Origin: Strongylocentrotus purpuratus
Taxonomy: Eukaryota; Echinodermata; Echinoidea; Camarodonta; Strongylocentrotidae
Length of the DNA: 64,000 nucleotides
Direction: 5' to 3'
Assembly: GCF_000002235.5 (NCBI RefSeq)
Contig: NW_022145599.1
Location: 9,982,897 to 10,046,896 of the forward strand
Below, piece after piece: positions 46,801-57,122 of this stretch (position 1 is the stretch's first letter; each line of letters begins with the position of its first letter). Below the pieces are notes generated by a model. That model ran no database searches. It was not told the origin of the DNA and worked only from the letters and a program-made list of their open reading frames with translations. The position numbers were made by a program, and so were the translations under genes.

Positions 46801-48818
46801 GCTTTGTCTCAACCAGTCTCTGTCCACGTATGCGCTCTCATCAACTGGAATGAGACGACATTCTCCTTTTCGCGATGGAACGAGTAATCGTAACACAGCT
46901 TCTTCTGAGAGCTCTTCTTCGGCACGTAGATGGTGCAGGATCTGCAGTACAAGTTGGCGCTGTCCTTGTTGGAAGGCCACATCATTTTCTGAATCGTCAC
47001 ATCTTTTTTTGATCTCATGCAGTATGTCAACCAGAGCATTGGAGTTTGCCGCCATGTTTTTTTCAACTCCTAGCGCTTCAAACAAGTCTGCAAATGCAAT
47101 AGTAGATGGCGGAATAGATGCCATGTAAGGAGCCAAATGAAACGGAGGTTCTACCACACACATTTTGCTTGGTTCCGAAAAGCCACTTCCATTCCAGATA
47201 CAAACTTTAGCTCGATTGAGGATGAGGTTCTTGATGTTCTTGTCCTGGCGCCACGATTCCATTAGAAATGAATAGATCTCCTTAAGCATTGGTACTATAT
47301 CAGTAACATCTTCCCCAGTTCTGTCTTCTGCATACCTGACACAGTGATCTAACTGTGTCATGACGTCCGAAATTACTGGAGATGGGATATTCATTCCAAT
47401 CTTTGTGTAGACTGAAGAGAAACGACTCTCGTCCTCCTGGGAAGTAAAGCATCTAGAGGCTCCACATATCAGTACATCTAGCTTCTTTTCTCTCAGAATT
47501 TCACGGGGAGTTGACAGTCTCGTAGAACGTTTACCATACCACTCAATAGCTGAGGGGTAATACTCTGGATGAGACTGTCTGCAAGGAATGCATTGCTTCT
47601 GTTTCATACGATCAATGACAGATCTTTCGAGAAGGCTTTGGTTACTTGTGAGGAGCTCTAGTAGCGTTCGAGCCTTTTCTGGGTTTTGAGATTCATCAAC
47701 CATCTCAACACATGTAATCAACTCGGATGAAGTAACTTCACTTGGTTCACGCATGCCAAACTGTTTGAAAGCTACTATGAACTGAGGTGAATCAAATGGT
47801 GCCATCGGAAATACTCCTTGAGAGGCAAACAGTTCGTCAAGCAATGGATCACTTGGATCAAGGAGTTCACAGGGAGACAGTAAAGAATTATTCTTGTTGG
47901 GGATGAATTTCATATGACGCAGAATGCCTACGCTGGACTTGCAGTTGATCTTGATATCTTCCCAGTGCTCCATTATCCACTGCAAGACGAGCTGTTTTTC
48001 TTGCTTGGTGTACAATAGCCCTTTTTGAATTTCTTCCAAGATTTTCATTATCACCTGATATTTTGATAATAGACAGACTTCTAACTTCTGTAGCAGACAT
48101 TTAGATTTTGTTCTTCCATCGATCAAGAGCCCCGTCAACTTCAGTGGAGCAGGAATATCGTCTTGGCAACAATCAATGTACCCTTCGCATTGTTCAATGG
48201 TGACTAAAGGTTTGTTTGAACTTCCGGTTCCATCGACTCTTTCAAATAGTGGTAGGCAACTTAGAAGTTTCTTACCATCATGGGAGAGTTTTGCCTGTGC
48301 AAGATATTCTACGAGAACATCTCTATCAATGGTGGAGAAGGAATGGAATATCTGGACCAGTAGTTCAACATCTGAAAGCAGGAGGCATTTAACTACCCCT
48401 TCTGATGTTGGCATCTTGATATATTCGTCACGCATGATAGCTGGATGGCGGAGAACATAATCAGGGCAGTTTGTGACTGTCACTCCAAGCTGTTGTAGAA
48501 TGTTTGCCAGATCATTTGTCAATGTGAGACTTTGGTGACTTCTCTGGATAATTCCCGACTTTGGGCACAGTGGTAGTAATCTTCTACCCTCATCATCGGC
48601 CTCAAACAACGGTACAAGATGGATACCTTCAAAGAGAAGTAACTTACTTGAACTCTCTCTGTACAGCATTGACCAGACCTTTTCAAGCCATGTATTTAGA
48701 GAAGGCCCGTCTGTGTCTTGTACCCAGGTCCCTTGATCGTCTATCCGAGTTTTCATACTGGTCTTCAAGAGCTCAGCTACTGCATCAAGGGTTAATGCGT
48801 TTAGCTGATAACGCCCAT
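37858..48818 (-). CDS. Sacsin-like terminal exon, repeats 2-3, J and HEPN
   Basis: One uninterrupted 10961-base exon. It begins after the acceptor TTTCATGTGCAG and completes a split Asp codon (GAT, GGG, CGT...). It reads through 3653 codons to the stop at 37858. Repeat 2 has [12 protein letters not shown] near 46570 and [14 protein letters not shown] near 46330. Repeat 3 has [12 protein letters not shown] near 43610 and [15 protein letters not shown] near 43390. The J-domain helix II-loop reads [14 protein letters not shown] (38440-38490). The HEPN domain has [34 protein letters not shown] and RDVSEH, followed by a 4-residue repeat [12 protein letters not shown]. Mammalian SACS also has one giant 3' exon, so the layout is ancient. 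Confidence 0.95.
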
Positions 48819-51800
48819 CTGCACATGAAATAAAGAATAATTACAATTGTTAATTTATTTACACAAAAGTTAATCGTTTCTGTATTTGCTATGCCTCTAT
48901 TGTTGAAGTTATTGTATAAACTGTCAATAAAGGTTATGAAAACATTCCCATGAGGTCGTATTTGGCATCACTTTTAAATAGTAGGAAAATATAAGAATTA
49001 AGTTTCGACGATGCCCGACTAAAGAATTCAGGCTATGCATAATCCGCTCAAATATTTTGCCCATTTTTAAAAGTCAATCTATCCAGTTTGCACCAATGAA
49101 TGTACTTTTGTGATACAATCTAGTAAATCGAACGAAAACAAATCAAAGAAATGTGCCTGCGGCAGTTTCTACAGGAAAGTGGTTGACACTTCGCCTCCCC
49201 CCTCCCCCATATATCAGTGAAATAACTCATTCCATTTTATGGATTAAAACCTGATTTTCAGATACCTAGCTGTATTCTTTCTATTCGAAGGAAAAATTTC
49301 CACATAAAATTGTGACGAAATTAATATAATCATTCCAGCCGTAATTAACAATCTCTAAGTTTATCTTAGATGAGGCCACTTTCAATCATAATCTATGTTG
49401 CTGAATTTCTCATCTTTACCCAAGGTAATTCGGTTAGAGGATAAAATAATGAAAACCAAAACACACCCATATTGGACAGGAGTTCATGAAGCGGCTTGTC
49501 CTCTGGTACCGTTCTGATGAATTGATGATTTCCTCCTAGGATAAGCTGCCGGTGGAACTTGGTGGTTGGTATGTACACTTTCTTTTCATCAGAACTCGAG
49601 AAGACGTGGACGCTTCCGTCATCGAGAGGAAGAAGACATAATCCTTCCAGATCCTGTCTGGCGTCCTCTCGCAAGATGAATTCAAGGATCAGAAGCTTTT
49701 CATCAGCATTGAGCTTGGTCAAAATCGCAGGATCTTCACGGAGGCAACGGCAAAGGCTGGAAGCAGAAACAGTGGATATCTGATCTTTGTAGAACTTCCT
49801 GATGGCCTGTCTGCACACATTGAGAACCCTTGCGTATGCAATGCCTTTGATGTTGAAACACTTGAGGATGGCCTTTTCCATATCTTCATCCACATTCAAT
49901 TCGTTGAAGTGGACGTCTGCGATGTTCATCCACCCATTATTGTCGCTATGTATGATAGTTTCCTGGAAGAGAGCATTGTAGAATGGTTCCAAGAGAATGT
50001 CCCAGTTTCCACGAACCTCTTTATGATCTGGCCACGATCGATAGATGCAATCGGTGGTCACTTTATCCTGGGAGGTGTGAATACTAATGGCGTATTTGAT
50101 CGCGTCGACATATACAATGGGAATAAGTTCTCTCACAAGAAGTTGGTTCCATTGTGCTGGAGTGTCCGTTTGGTCAGGTCCGGGCCACTTGATCCCGCGG
50201 CGATCGCTATTGACAGCAAAGAATCCATGCACATGAACTGGTAAACCCGTCTGACTCTCCTCACCAGGTGGCAGGGGAAGAAAGCAGAACACTCTACCAA
50301 TGTTGTTATCCTCTGCTTCTCCTGCTACATTGCTTGGTTCTGAAGAACTCACGGGAATAGCAACAGCTGCCCACGGGAGATAACTTTGCTTCTCGGCCAA
50401 ATCGGAAAGCTCTCGAGACATGCTATCACCCGCGATATGATGACTAACAACCCAGCGTTGTGCCTTGGATGCCTCCGGTGTTTCGGTAGTGAATGTCACA
50501 CAATCAATCAACTTGATTGGCCCTCTGCGCCCACTGACATCAGAGCAGTAACTTTCTAGACGTAAAGAAAATTCCTTTCCCGGTGGATGTGTTTCTGGAT
50601 CGTGTTCCCTTCGAACTCGTACAACTAGTGATGGCTCTTGCAGACCGGATGGCCTCTTTAACACCTCGATGTTATTCAAAGAGCGCAAAAACAGGATAGC
50701 AACATCAGCATCGGCTCGAAAAGCCAGGAGGAGCTCGCTTAATGTGCCTTCATCGCTGTATATTTTGTCACTTAAACTATTTGCGGTATGCCGCAGAGGA
50801 AATCTAAACAACGTGCCATCGAAATATCCCGTCGAAATTCCTCCTGTTACTCCGGGAAATATGTTGTGATAGGGTTGAAACTGGTCTTCGTTATTCGAGA
50901 ATATGTCGCTGTCGGATCCGAGACCAAATTGCCATCCAGTTTTGACTCTACCACGCTTGTCAAAAAAATGTTCCTCTAATGGATCAATGAATGCCAGCTT
51001 TTGGTCGCTCATGATGCTCGGTAAATCTGAAAAGTAATTGAAAATTATAAAGAATAATAAAACAATAATGCGCACAATGCAAAAAAGTATATAACACAAC
51101 CAAATGATTGATAAGATCAATGTTTCCGTATCGAATAACTTAACATGACGCTTGTTTCTTTTGAATCATTTTTTTCAGCAGCTTTGTCTGAAGAGACCAA
51201 ACTCGCCAGTAACTACTATTATCAACTATTACTATGGTGATTATGCTCTGATTTTTCAAACTCACTTAGTTTTATCTTAGAATAGCAATTACTTCATCTT
51301 TCACAGATAAACCACTTTCCATAAAAGCACATTTTAATAGCCAATAAGCGCTGGAAAACAACCCCAGAGTATCAAGACCTTTGCCTCAGGAGGGGCTAAC
51401 TACTCTGATCTATAACGAAACGACTTTTAAGGGTCTTTATTTCAGCACAGGCAGGGGGTGGGGTGGTATCACCAAAGTGAAATATTGTGAGAATATAAAC
51501 TAGGTCATTATAGGAACGTGTCGGGAAGCACACAACTATAATGTTGTGTGCTTCCATTTTTTCGTATAATGTATATATTTGTACTTATCGTTCTCACCTG
51601 TTATGTGGTACACGGAGTTGAATCCAATGCCGAAACGTCCAACCTTCAAGCGATCCGTCTTCTTCTTGCTGCGGGCAGGTGTCTGAATCCCATCCCAGTC
51701 GGCTTTCTTGAACTTGGCGTTGTTGAAGGAGTAGAGGGCTGGACCTTGGTAAGGTGCTAGAGAATCTCGGTACAGTGTCTCGGTCCCATGGTGCCGTACG

Positions 51801-53292
51801 TCATATAGGAATTTGACAGTATCTGCGCCGGCATCCTCGGCGTTCTGAACAAGCTCCTGCAAAGGCAAAGTAGCGTCATTTTTTAACAGGGCTTGAGCTC
51901 TTCCAGAAAAAGAAATCTAGGACCATGTACAAAAAACTTGTTCTATTCATGTTTCGTACCTCACATTAATGGCAAACCACCATTCCCAGCGGGGGCCACC
52001 CCTCTTTGTTAAGAATTTAGCTAACTCGTACCATTTTGAATAATTTTTTTTGTAGTAGGTCGAAGTCTATGAAACCTTGACAGCTGCATAGTACATGGCC
52101 AATACATATTAGTCAATACAACGAGTTTTGATCTTGAAAATGATATTAATAAAAAGTGCAAGCTCCATGCCATTTTATTCTCCACATCAAAGGCGGCGCT
52201 CTGGGGGGGGGGGGGGGGGGGGCAAGTGGGTACAGTGCCCCAACACTTTTTCAAGTACCCCCAAAAGTGCACCTTTTCACTATAAATAAACGCCCCTTTT
52301 TTTTTCTAATAAGTGCCCCTTTCCCCTTTTTCATTAGTGTCCCTTTTTATTTCTGATAAATGTCTTTAATCGATTTTGACAGGTACCCTTTCCCCTCCGT
52401 AATAAATGTCCCCTTCCCTTTCTTATAAGTGCCTCTTATCACCTCTGATGAGTGCCTCTTTGCAAGTGCGAGAAGTGCTTCTTTTCACCTCTGATAAGCG
52501 CCCCTTTCACTTTGAAACGTGCTCTTTTTCCTTTCTAATAGGTGCCCTTTTCCCTTCTGATAAGTGCCCATATTTTTCTTTGCAATAAGTATACCTTCAT
52601 CTTTCATATTTCCCATGCAATACGTACATCTTTCCCCTCTAGTAATTGCCTATTTCACTCTCTGATTGCCCCTTTCTGAGTATGAGAAGTTCCCCTTTTA
52701 CTTTGACACGTACCTCTTTCATTTCTAATAAGTGCCCTTTCACATTCCTATAATTGCTCCTTTTTACTTTCTTATAAGTGCCCATTACCCTTCTTTTCAA
52801 GGGGAGGGGTATGAGTACAATGCCCCAAATTTCATAAGAGTGAACTGTGCTTATTTTTCAGAAATTTTGAGTATTTTAATGTTCCTTCGGTGAATCCCAT
52901 TATAACTAGGAAAGTAGTAAATGGTTTACCTTTATGATCTGGCCGTCACTATATTCCCTTAAAATGGTCTTTAAGTAGTCTACTAAAGGTGGAACGGATA
53001 TCCCGAAATCATCTGGAAAAAAGAGAAGAGAAACTGTGTAATGTATTGAAATACAATTGTTTCTGATATATCTGGTCATAATGTTTTTAAACAAAAATTC
53101 TCCGAGATTGGCATATGTCATGTTTTGAATCATAAAAAAACTCTCCGCCTTTCATTGGCAATATGGACTTAACCTAGAAAGATATGATTCATTTACCAAG
53201 CTAAAAATGATTCTTTGATAAATATTTCGATGGCGTAATTCATGAATGTGTTAAAATGAATTTTACTCACGGTCTTTGTCTTCTCTCTCTGC
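37858..53292 (-). CDS. Sacsin-like giant chaperone, five exons, 5' partial
   Basis: Predicted join of 53271-53292, 52930-53012, 51598-51856, 49467-51026 and 37858-48818, 12885 coding bases and about 4294 residues. Every junction has GT...AG and matching phase (1, 0, 1, 1). Sacsin is a cytosolic giant linked in mammals to Hsp70-assisted folding, mitochondria and intermediate filaments. Visible here are three Hsp90-like ATPase repeats, starting near residues 15, 1370 and 2350, each with an E...QNA(E/D)DAGA box, a GPAL box and a G(K/R)(F/Y)GxGFN(S/A)VY glycine box, then a J domain near 4050-4120 and a HEPN domain near 4145-4290. Human sacsin has 4579 residues, so roughly 280 N-terminal residues, perhaps with a ubiquitin-like domain, are missing. 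No frameshift or internal stop is seen. The J domain reads HSD instead of HPD. Confidence 0.93.
48819..49466 (-). other. Sacsin-like intron between exons 4 and 5
   Basis: A 648-base GT...AG intron. It contains no repeat that I recognise apart from a short C-rich tract near 49195-49210. Confidence 0.85.
49467..51026 (-). CDS. Sacsin-like exon, rest of ATPase repeat 1
   Basis: A 1560-base exon between the acceptor ATTACTTTTCAG and the donor ATGG/GTGTGT, phase 1 on both sides. It starts by completing an Asp codon and reads [20 protein letters not shown], continuing repeat 1 after VYHIT in the previous exon. Further landmarks are [33 protein letters not shown] and [16 protein letters not shown], all typical of sacsin repeats. 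The hydrophobic stretch that precedes LPSIM in the open frame is intron read-through, not a membrane segment. Confidence 0.93.
51027..51597 (-). other. Sacsin-like intron between exons 3 and 4
   Basis: A 571-base GT...AG intron splitting a codon inside ATPase repeat 1. Nothing else is recognised in it. Confidence 0.85.
51598..51856 (-). CDS. Sacsin-like exon, ATPase boxes of repeat 1
   Basis: A 259-base exon between acceptor TTGCCTTTGCAG and donor ACAG/GTGAGA, entering in phase 0 and leaving in phase 1. It encodes [31 protein letters not shown] and [16 protein letters not shown], the ATP-binding N box and glycine boxes of the Hsp90-like fold. The E, N and D of the N box are conserved. Confidence 0.95.
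51857..52929 (-). other. Sacsin-like intron with repeat insertion
   Basis: A 1073-base GT...AG intron. Most of it (about 52195-52830) is the GGGGCAC-type minisatellite preceded by an 18-base G run; the rest is unremarkable. Confidence 0.85.
52195..52830 (-). repeat. GGGGCAC minisatellite inside a sacsin-like intron
   Basis: About fifteen to twenty diverged units with cores such as AGTGCCCCTTT and TCTGATAAGTGCCC, the reverse complement of the 9930-10280 family. GTACAGTGCCCCAA near 52229 and GTACAATGCCCCAAA near 52815 form a direct repeat at the two ends. Confidence 0.75.
52930..53012 (-). CDS. Sacsin-like exon, start of ATPase repeat 1
   Basis: An 83-base exon between acceptor TCTTTTTTCCAG and donor AAAG/GTAAAC. 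It encodes [20 protein letters not shown] then SDGQIIK and joins in phase 0 to [11 protein letters not shown]. The order [33 protein letters not shown] is the family's repeat start. Confidence 0.9.
53271..53292 (-). CDS. Sacsin-like 22-nt microexon
   Basis: CAG, then a 22-base block, then GTGAGT. It encodes AEREDKD plus the first base of a codon completed as His by the next exon. The phase fits the following exon exactly. A copy with both splice sites intact sits at 2644-2665. The next exon upstream was not found, so the microexon is supported by splice sites, phase and the duplicate rather than by homology. Confidence 0.65.
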
Positions 53293-54199
53293 CTGTGCAT
53301 GTGAATGAAACGGGGAAAAAAGAGGTAAGGAAAATACAGAATAAATCGAATCAGCATATTATTAAAACACAATAAAAACTGCAGTCTTTGTACTCAGATG
53401 CTCTCCATTGCAGTTGCGTATTAAACATAAGTCAAGCTAACGTGGAGGCACTATCATGGGGGGGGGGTGGTAGTGTGGGAAGGGATCTCATCGTATTTTT
53501 TTCTCGCCCTTTTCCCATTCCTCGCTTTCTTTTTTCTGTCCTTTTACCCGCTTCTTTCTTTTCTAATGTTTTTCTTCGTGATTCGATTGCTCCAGCAGAT
53601 GGCCCCTATCATCCCCTACCTACCTGTAACTAGGCCATTTTGACAACAACAAAACAATTTGAAATATTTCAAAGAAAATTTGAACCACATTGGTGTCATG
53701 TATGTGAGAGAATTAAATTACCTACACTTTGTTACCAATTTCAATGGAACATCCAAATATGTAAGTAAAAAAGCATTTGGTGATTTTTTTTTCTTTCTTG
53801 AATTTGATCGAGATTCTTTTCCATATAACAAAATAAGATAAATGTATTTTTGTAACTTTGCGGGCATTCGTCCACCTTCAAGAACAACATTTTATGCAAA
53901 GGAGACGTTTATACCTCTTTTCAGTGAAAGATAGAGTCCCAAAGTTCTTGACCAGCTTTGTATACTACTGTATTGAGGAAGTGTTTGGTGTGTTAATAAA
54001 TCTAGTTTTAAAGATAGATTTCAAGTGAAACCTCAAATCACCATGGGTTGATGTCATATGATGGAAATTAAATTACCTTTAGGTTGATATCAATTTCGTT
54101 GAGTTAGGGAATGTATGTGTGTGAGAATACGGGTGTGATTTATAGGTATTGGAATGAATAGGTGTATTTTTTATATTTTTTTTTATATTATTGCCTGGT
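53293..54199. other. Upstream of the sacsin-like microexon
   Basis: The part up to about 53665 is the partner of the 2468-3151 duplicate. No further exon, start codon in context, or promoter was identified. The remaining sequence is AT-rich and anonymous. Confidence 0.5.
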
Positions 54200-54530
54200 G
54201 GTTATACTATTATTCAAATTTCATTTAAGCTCATTTATTTCTTAATATTTGTACAGAGCCTCTCCTTATAATATTTTTTGTTCTTCTTAGTGGTACTTCC
54301 AATCTTCTTTTTGTTTACATGTATTCATTATGTAGGCCTAATTATTATGTTATTAATGAGAAAAAAGAAAGAAATTGAAATTGAAAAAAAATTAAAAAAT
54401 TGAAGTAGGCACAAAAGGGACAAAGACCGGTTGTACCCCCCCCCCCCCGCCCCACATCTGCCAGTGTAATTATGATACCGCAAGAGGATATGTTTTTAAA
54501 ACTTTCAATTTCCTGAATAACATGACGGCA
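54200..54530. repeat. Dispersed repeat, partner of 56330-56650
   Basis: Shares ATTCAAATTTCATT, AGTGGT(A/C)CTTCCAAT, AATTATTATGTT, GTAGGCACAA and CATCTGC(C/T)AGTG with 56330-56650 in the same order. Near the end it carries a C run (54437-54450). The family is not identified. Confidence 0.6.
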
Positions 54531-54539
54531 TGTCATTGC

Positions 54540-54860
54540 GAAACCCGTCACAATGTCATCGCGTGATAATTATGCCATTGCGAAATACAAGCCCAGGTAT
54601 CGGAATGAGTCGCGTGTGAGTATATTATTGCTACGTTTCTGATCAGGAAGTTCATTGGATTGCAAAATGTACATGGTTATGTTCACGGTGTTATCTATCT
54701 ATTAAAGTCGTCTGTTTGGAGCTAGAAGGGCATTAACTCATTTATTTTGAGGGGGAAGGGTGGGTATAAAGATACTGGTATCATCTTGTAGATCTCATTC
54801 TGTTTTTTCTAACGCATTTGATAAAACAAAATGTAGTATTTGAATAAATTGCAATTACCA
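54540..54860. repeat. Empty-site copy of the 58925-61400 region
   Basis: Matches the flanks of two transposons at 59001-59720 and 59931-61365 (TCGCGTG, ATTGCTACGTTTCTGATCAG, TAAAGTCGTCTGTTTGGAGC, TTTGATAAAACA, GTAGTATTTGAAT) but lacks both insertions, leaving a single TA at 54626-54627 and at 54834-54835. Confidence 0.8.
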
Positions 54861-55734
54861 AGGGGGCGAAGCAGGTTTTTGAAACATGAAATGTTGTAAA
54901 AGGTTGTTGAGTATCAACGTGGTCAGGGCACATCCCTGCACAATGTATAGGTGGACTACTTTGAAAATATGCTGCTGGTAAAAAAGTAACGGCCATTTAT
55001 CAAAACGGCCGCCATGTATAACTCATGTTAAACCATTTTGGAGATATTTTTTTTTTACAGAACCTCATTTTACCATTTGTGAGGTGGCTCATGAAGAGAA
55101 TTAAATTGTCTACTAGATGATTTCACATTTAATAGGTTTGGGGATGGATTGTGTATCAATTTTGAGCAAAATATATGATTTTTTAAAACCATTTCTCAAA
55201 AATTATGAATTGCACTAAAAAAACATGACTTGCATTTCTAGAAAACTGTCCATAAAATTGGTTCATATCATTTCTAAATACCAAGTTCATTGCTTTTTTT
55301 TTTTTTTAACAAAGACGTTATAGCGCTTTAAAGTAGAAACTTTGATATTAGCTGAAATGGCAATTTTAGTTACTAAGAGCTTTTTTCTCCTTACCAACGG
55401 TAACATAGTGAGATGAAAAATAGAATGTGTAGCGAGTAGATGCTATCATCAAGCAGATGACAATTTGGATAGGAAGTTTGATGTCAGATGATGCAGTTTT
55501 ATCATATTTTAAAGATATCTCTCTTAGCTCCCGTTACTGTTGTAATATATAATATGCCTAGCAACCGAAATAGTATGTGCTCTCAGAAATCAAATTAGAC
55601 TACCGGTCAAATAATACATGAAATATGACCTGATTCAAAGTGACAGACATGACTTACAGTCTGAAACATGTACATAATGCATCTCGAGGGCCTACGGTCT
55701 AGTGAACCCTCTGAAAAGTGATTAGAAGGCCCAC
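54861..55734. other. Intergenic, nothing recognised
   Basis: AT-rich sequence without recognisable genes or transposon ends. AACGGCCGCCATG near 55005 is a chance-level motif. Confidence 0.4.
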
Positions 55735-55864
55735 GAAAATATTATCATTATTAGTAGTATTATCATTATTGTTGTGATTATTGTTCTTATTGTTATTATC
55801 ATTATTATTATTATCATTATTAGTAGTATTATTATTTTCATTATTGTTATTATTGTTCTTATTG

Positions 55865-55896
<32 letters not shown>

Positions 55897-55950
55897 GTAA
55901 TTCTTTTTCTTATAATTATTATTGTTAACATTATTAGTATTATTAATCAT
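55735..55950. repeat. ATT trinucleotide microsatellite
   Basis: About 215 bases of imperfect ATT, with GTT, CTT and CATT interruptions. Isoleucine- and asparagine-rich frames across it are artefacts. Confidence 0.95.
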
Positions 55951-56142
55951 AATAATTTGTTTTCATTAACAGCATAGGTCTCGCCGGCTGTTTCATGTGC
56001 AAGAGTGGTTAAAATCGTCAAAAGAACAGTGTCCCTTCCATTCTAACTAAATTGTCATTTGAATCATGTGCAATCATATATATTTTTTGGGGTGTTTTCT
56101 GTTATTCTGTTTTATTTACTATTTCAGGCGTAAGCATTTTTA

Positions 56143-56330
56143 TCAGGGGTGGATCCAGGATTATATGAAGATGGAGGGGAGGGGAGGGGGTGGGGGTGGT
56201 GTGCAATTACCAAAATCTGTGAAAAAGCACATTTGAAAATAAGTTTTGACAAGTAAGCAACATCGTTCAGATGGCCTAACATACAAAGGGGCACTAAAAC
56301 AAAAAATGATAAATGCATGGTGGTTTTTAG
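56143..56330. mobile_element. Possible lone hAT-like left end
   Basis: CAGGGGTGGATCCAGG at 56143 resembles the hAT-like termini and leads into a G-rich stretch. A right end with a matching target duplication was not found. Confidence 0.3.
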
Positions 56331-56650
56331 ATATTTTATTACTATTACCTGTTCATTGATTTTATTCAAATTTCATTCATGCTCGATTAACTCTTTATAA
56401 TTATTTGTCAAGGGCCCCTCCTAACAGCTTTTACTTTCTAAGTGGTCCTTCCAATGTATATTTTTGTTAGTATTCAATATGTAATTATTATGTTTTTAAT
56501 GGAGAAAAATTAAATTGCAATCGAAAACAATTTGGAATATTGCAGTAGGCACAATAACTATTGTTCAGAGACTGGTTGTGCTCCCCGCATCTGCTAGTGT
56601 GATTATGATACTGCAAGTGTACATTTTTTAATTTTCTTTTAACCATATCA
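56330..56650. repeat. Dispersed repeat, partner of 54200-54530
   Basis: A second copy of the same unidentified repeat, ending near GCATCTGCTAGTG. The pair differs by scattered substitutions and short indels. Confidence 0.6.
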
Positions 56651-56929
56651 TTCATCTCGCTGAAATTTAGTAGTGTAAAAAAAAGTATTTATTGTCATCA
56701 CTTGCTCACTGTCTCCCACGAGGTTGGATTTGGAATAGGGTCGTGTTTTCGGGGTCATCTCGTAGAGAGGGGTTGGTAAACATAAAACATGTTTAATATA
56801 TATACTGTTTTACTATCATGTTGTGTTTTTTTTTCCTTCTCTCTCTCTTTGCTTCTTCCTTTTTATTCGAAAAGAAAACAAAATAGTTGTAAACAAGCAT
56901 TACGAGTAATTTAATTTATTTTTCATCCC

Positions 56930-57122
56930 TGAATATATTTCAGAAGAGACATGCAGTAGTACGTTAGTTTGTGTCATTTTACTAGTTATTGTCATCTTTA
57001 CTCTTACACTCAATTATCTTTGTATGACTTTAATCTTGAATTATTTTATCCAATGTTATTACAAAAAATGAGAATGATAGATTTTGTTTGGATTTTAATT
57101 AATAAAATTTGAATTGAATTGA
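56930..57122 (+). repeat. Probable retroposon 3' tail
   Basis: The sequence ends AATTAATAAAATTTGAATTG and then a short GAATT repeat, as seen at LINE and SINE 3' ends. No coding part is attached. The family is not identified. Confidence 0.35.

Noticed and set aside
38375..48833. Plus-strand frames across the sacsin-like exon
   Set aside because: They are shadows of the long minus-strand coding frame, which has strong family similarity over its full length.
51027..51120. Hydrophobic N-terminal segment before LPSIM as a signal or membrane anchor
   Set aside because: It lies upstream of a good splice acceptor at 51026 and is intron read-through; the phase fits the previous exon.
55699..55977. 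Asparagine- or isoleucine-rich small proteins
   Set aside because: Translations of an ATT microsatellite.
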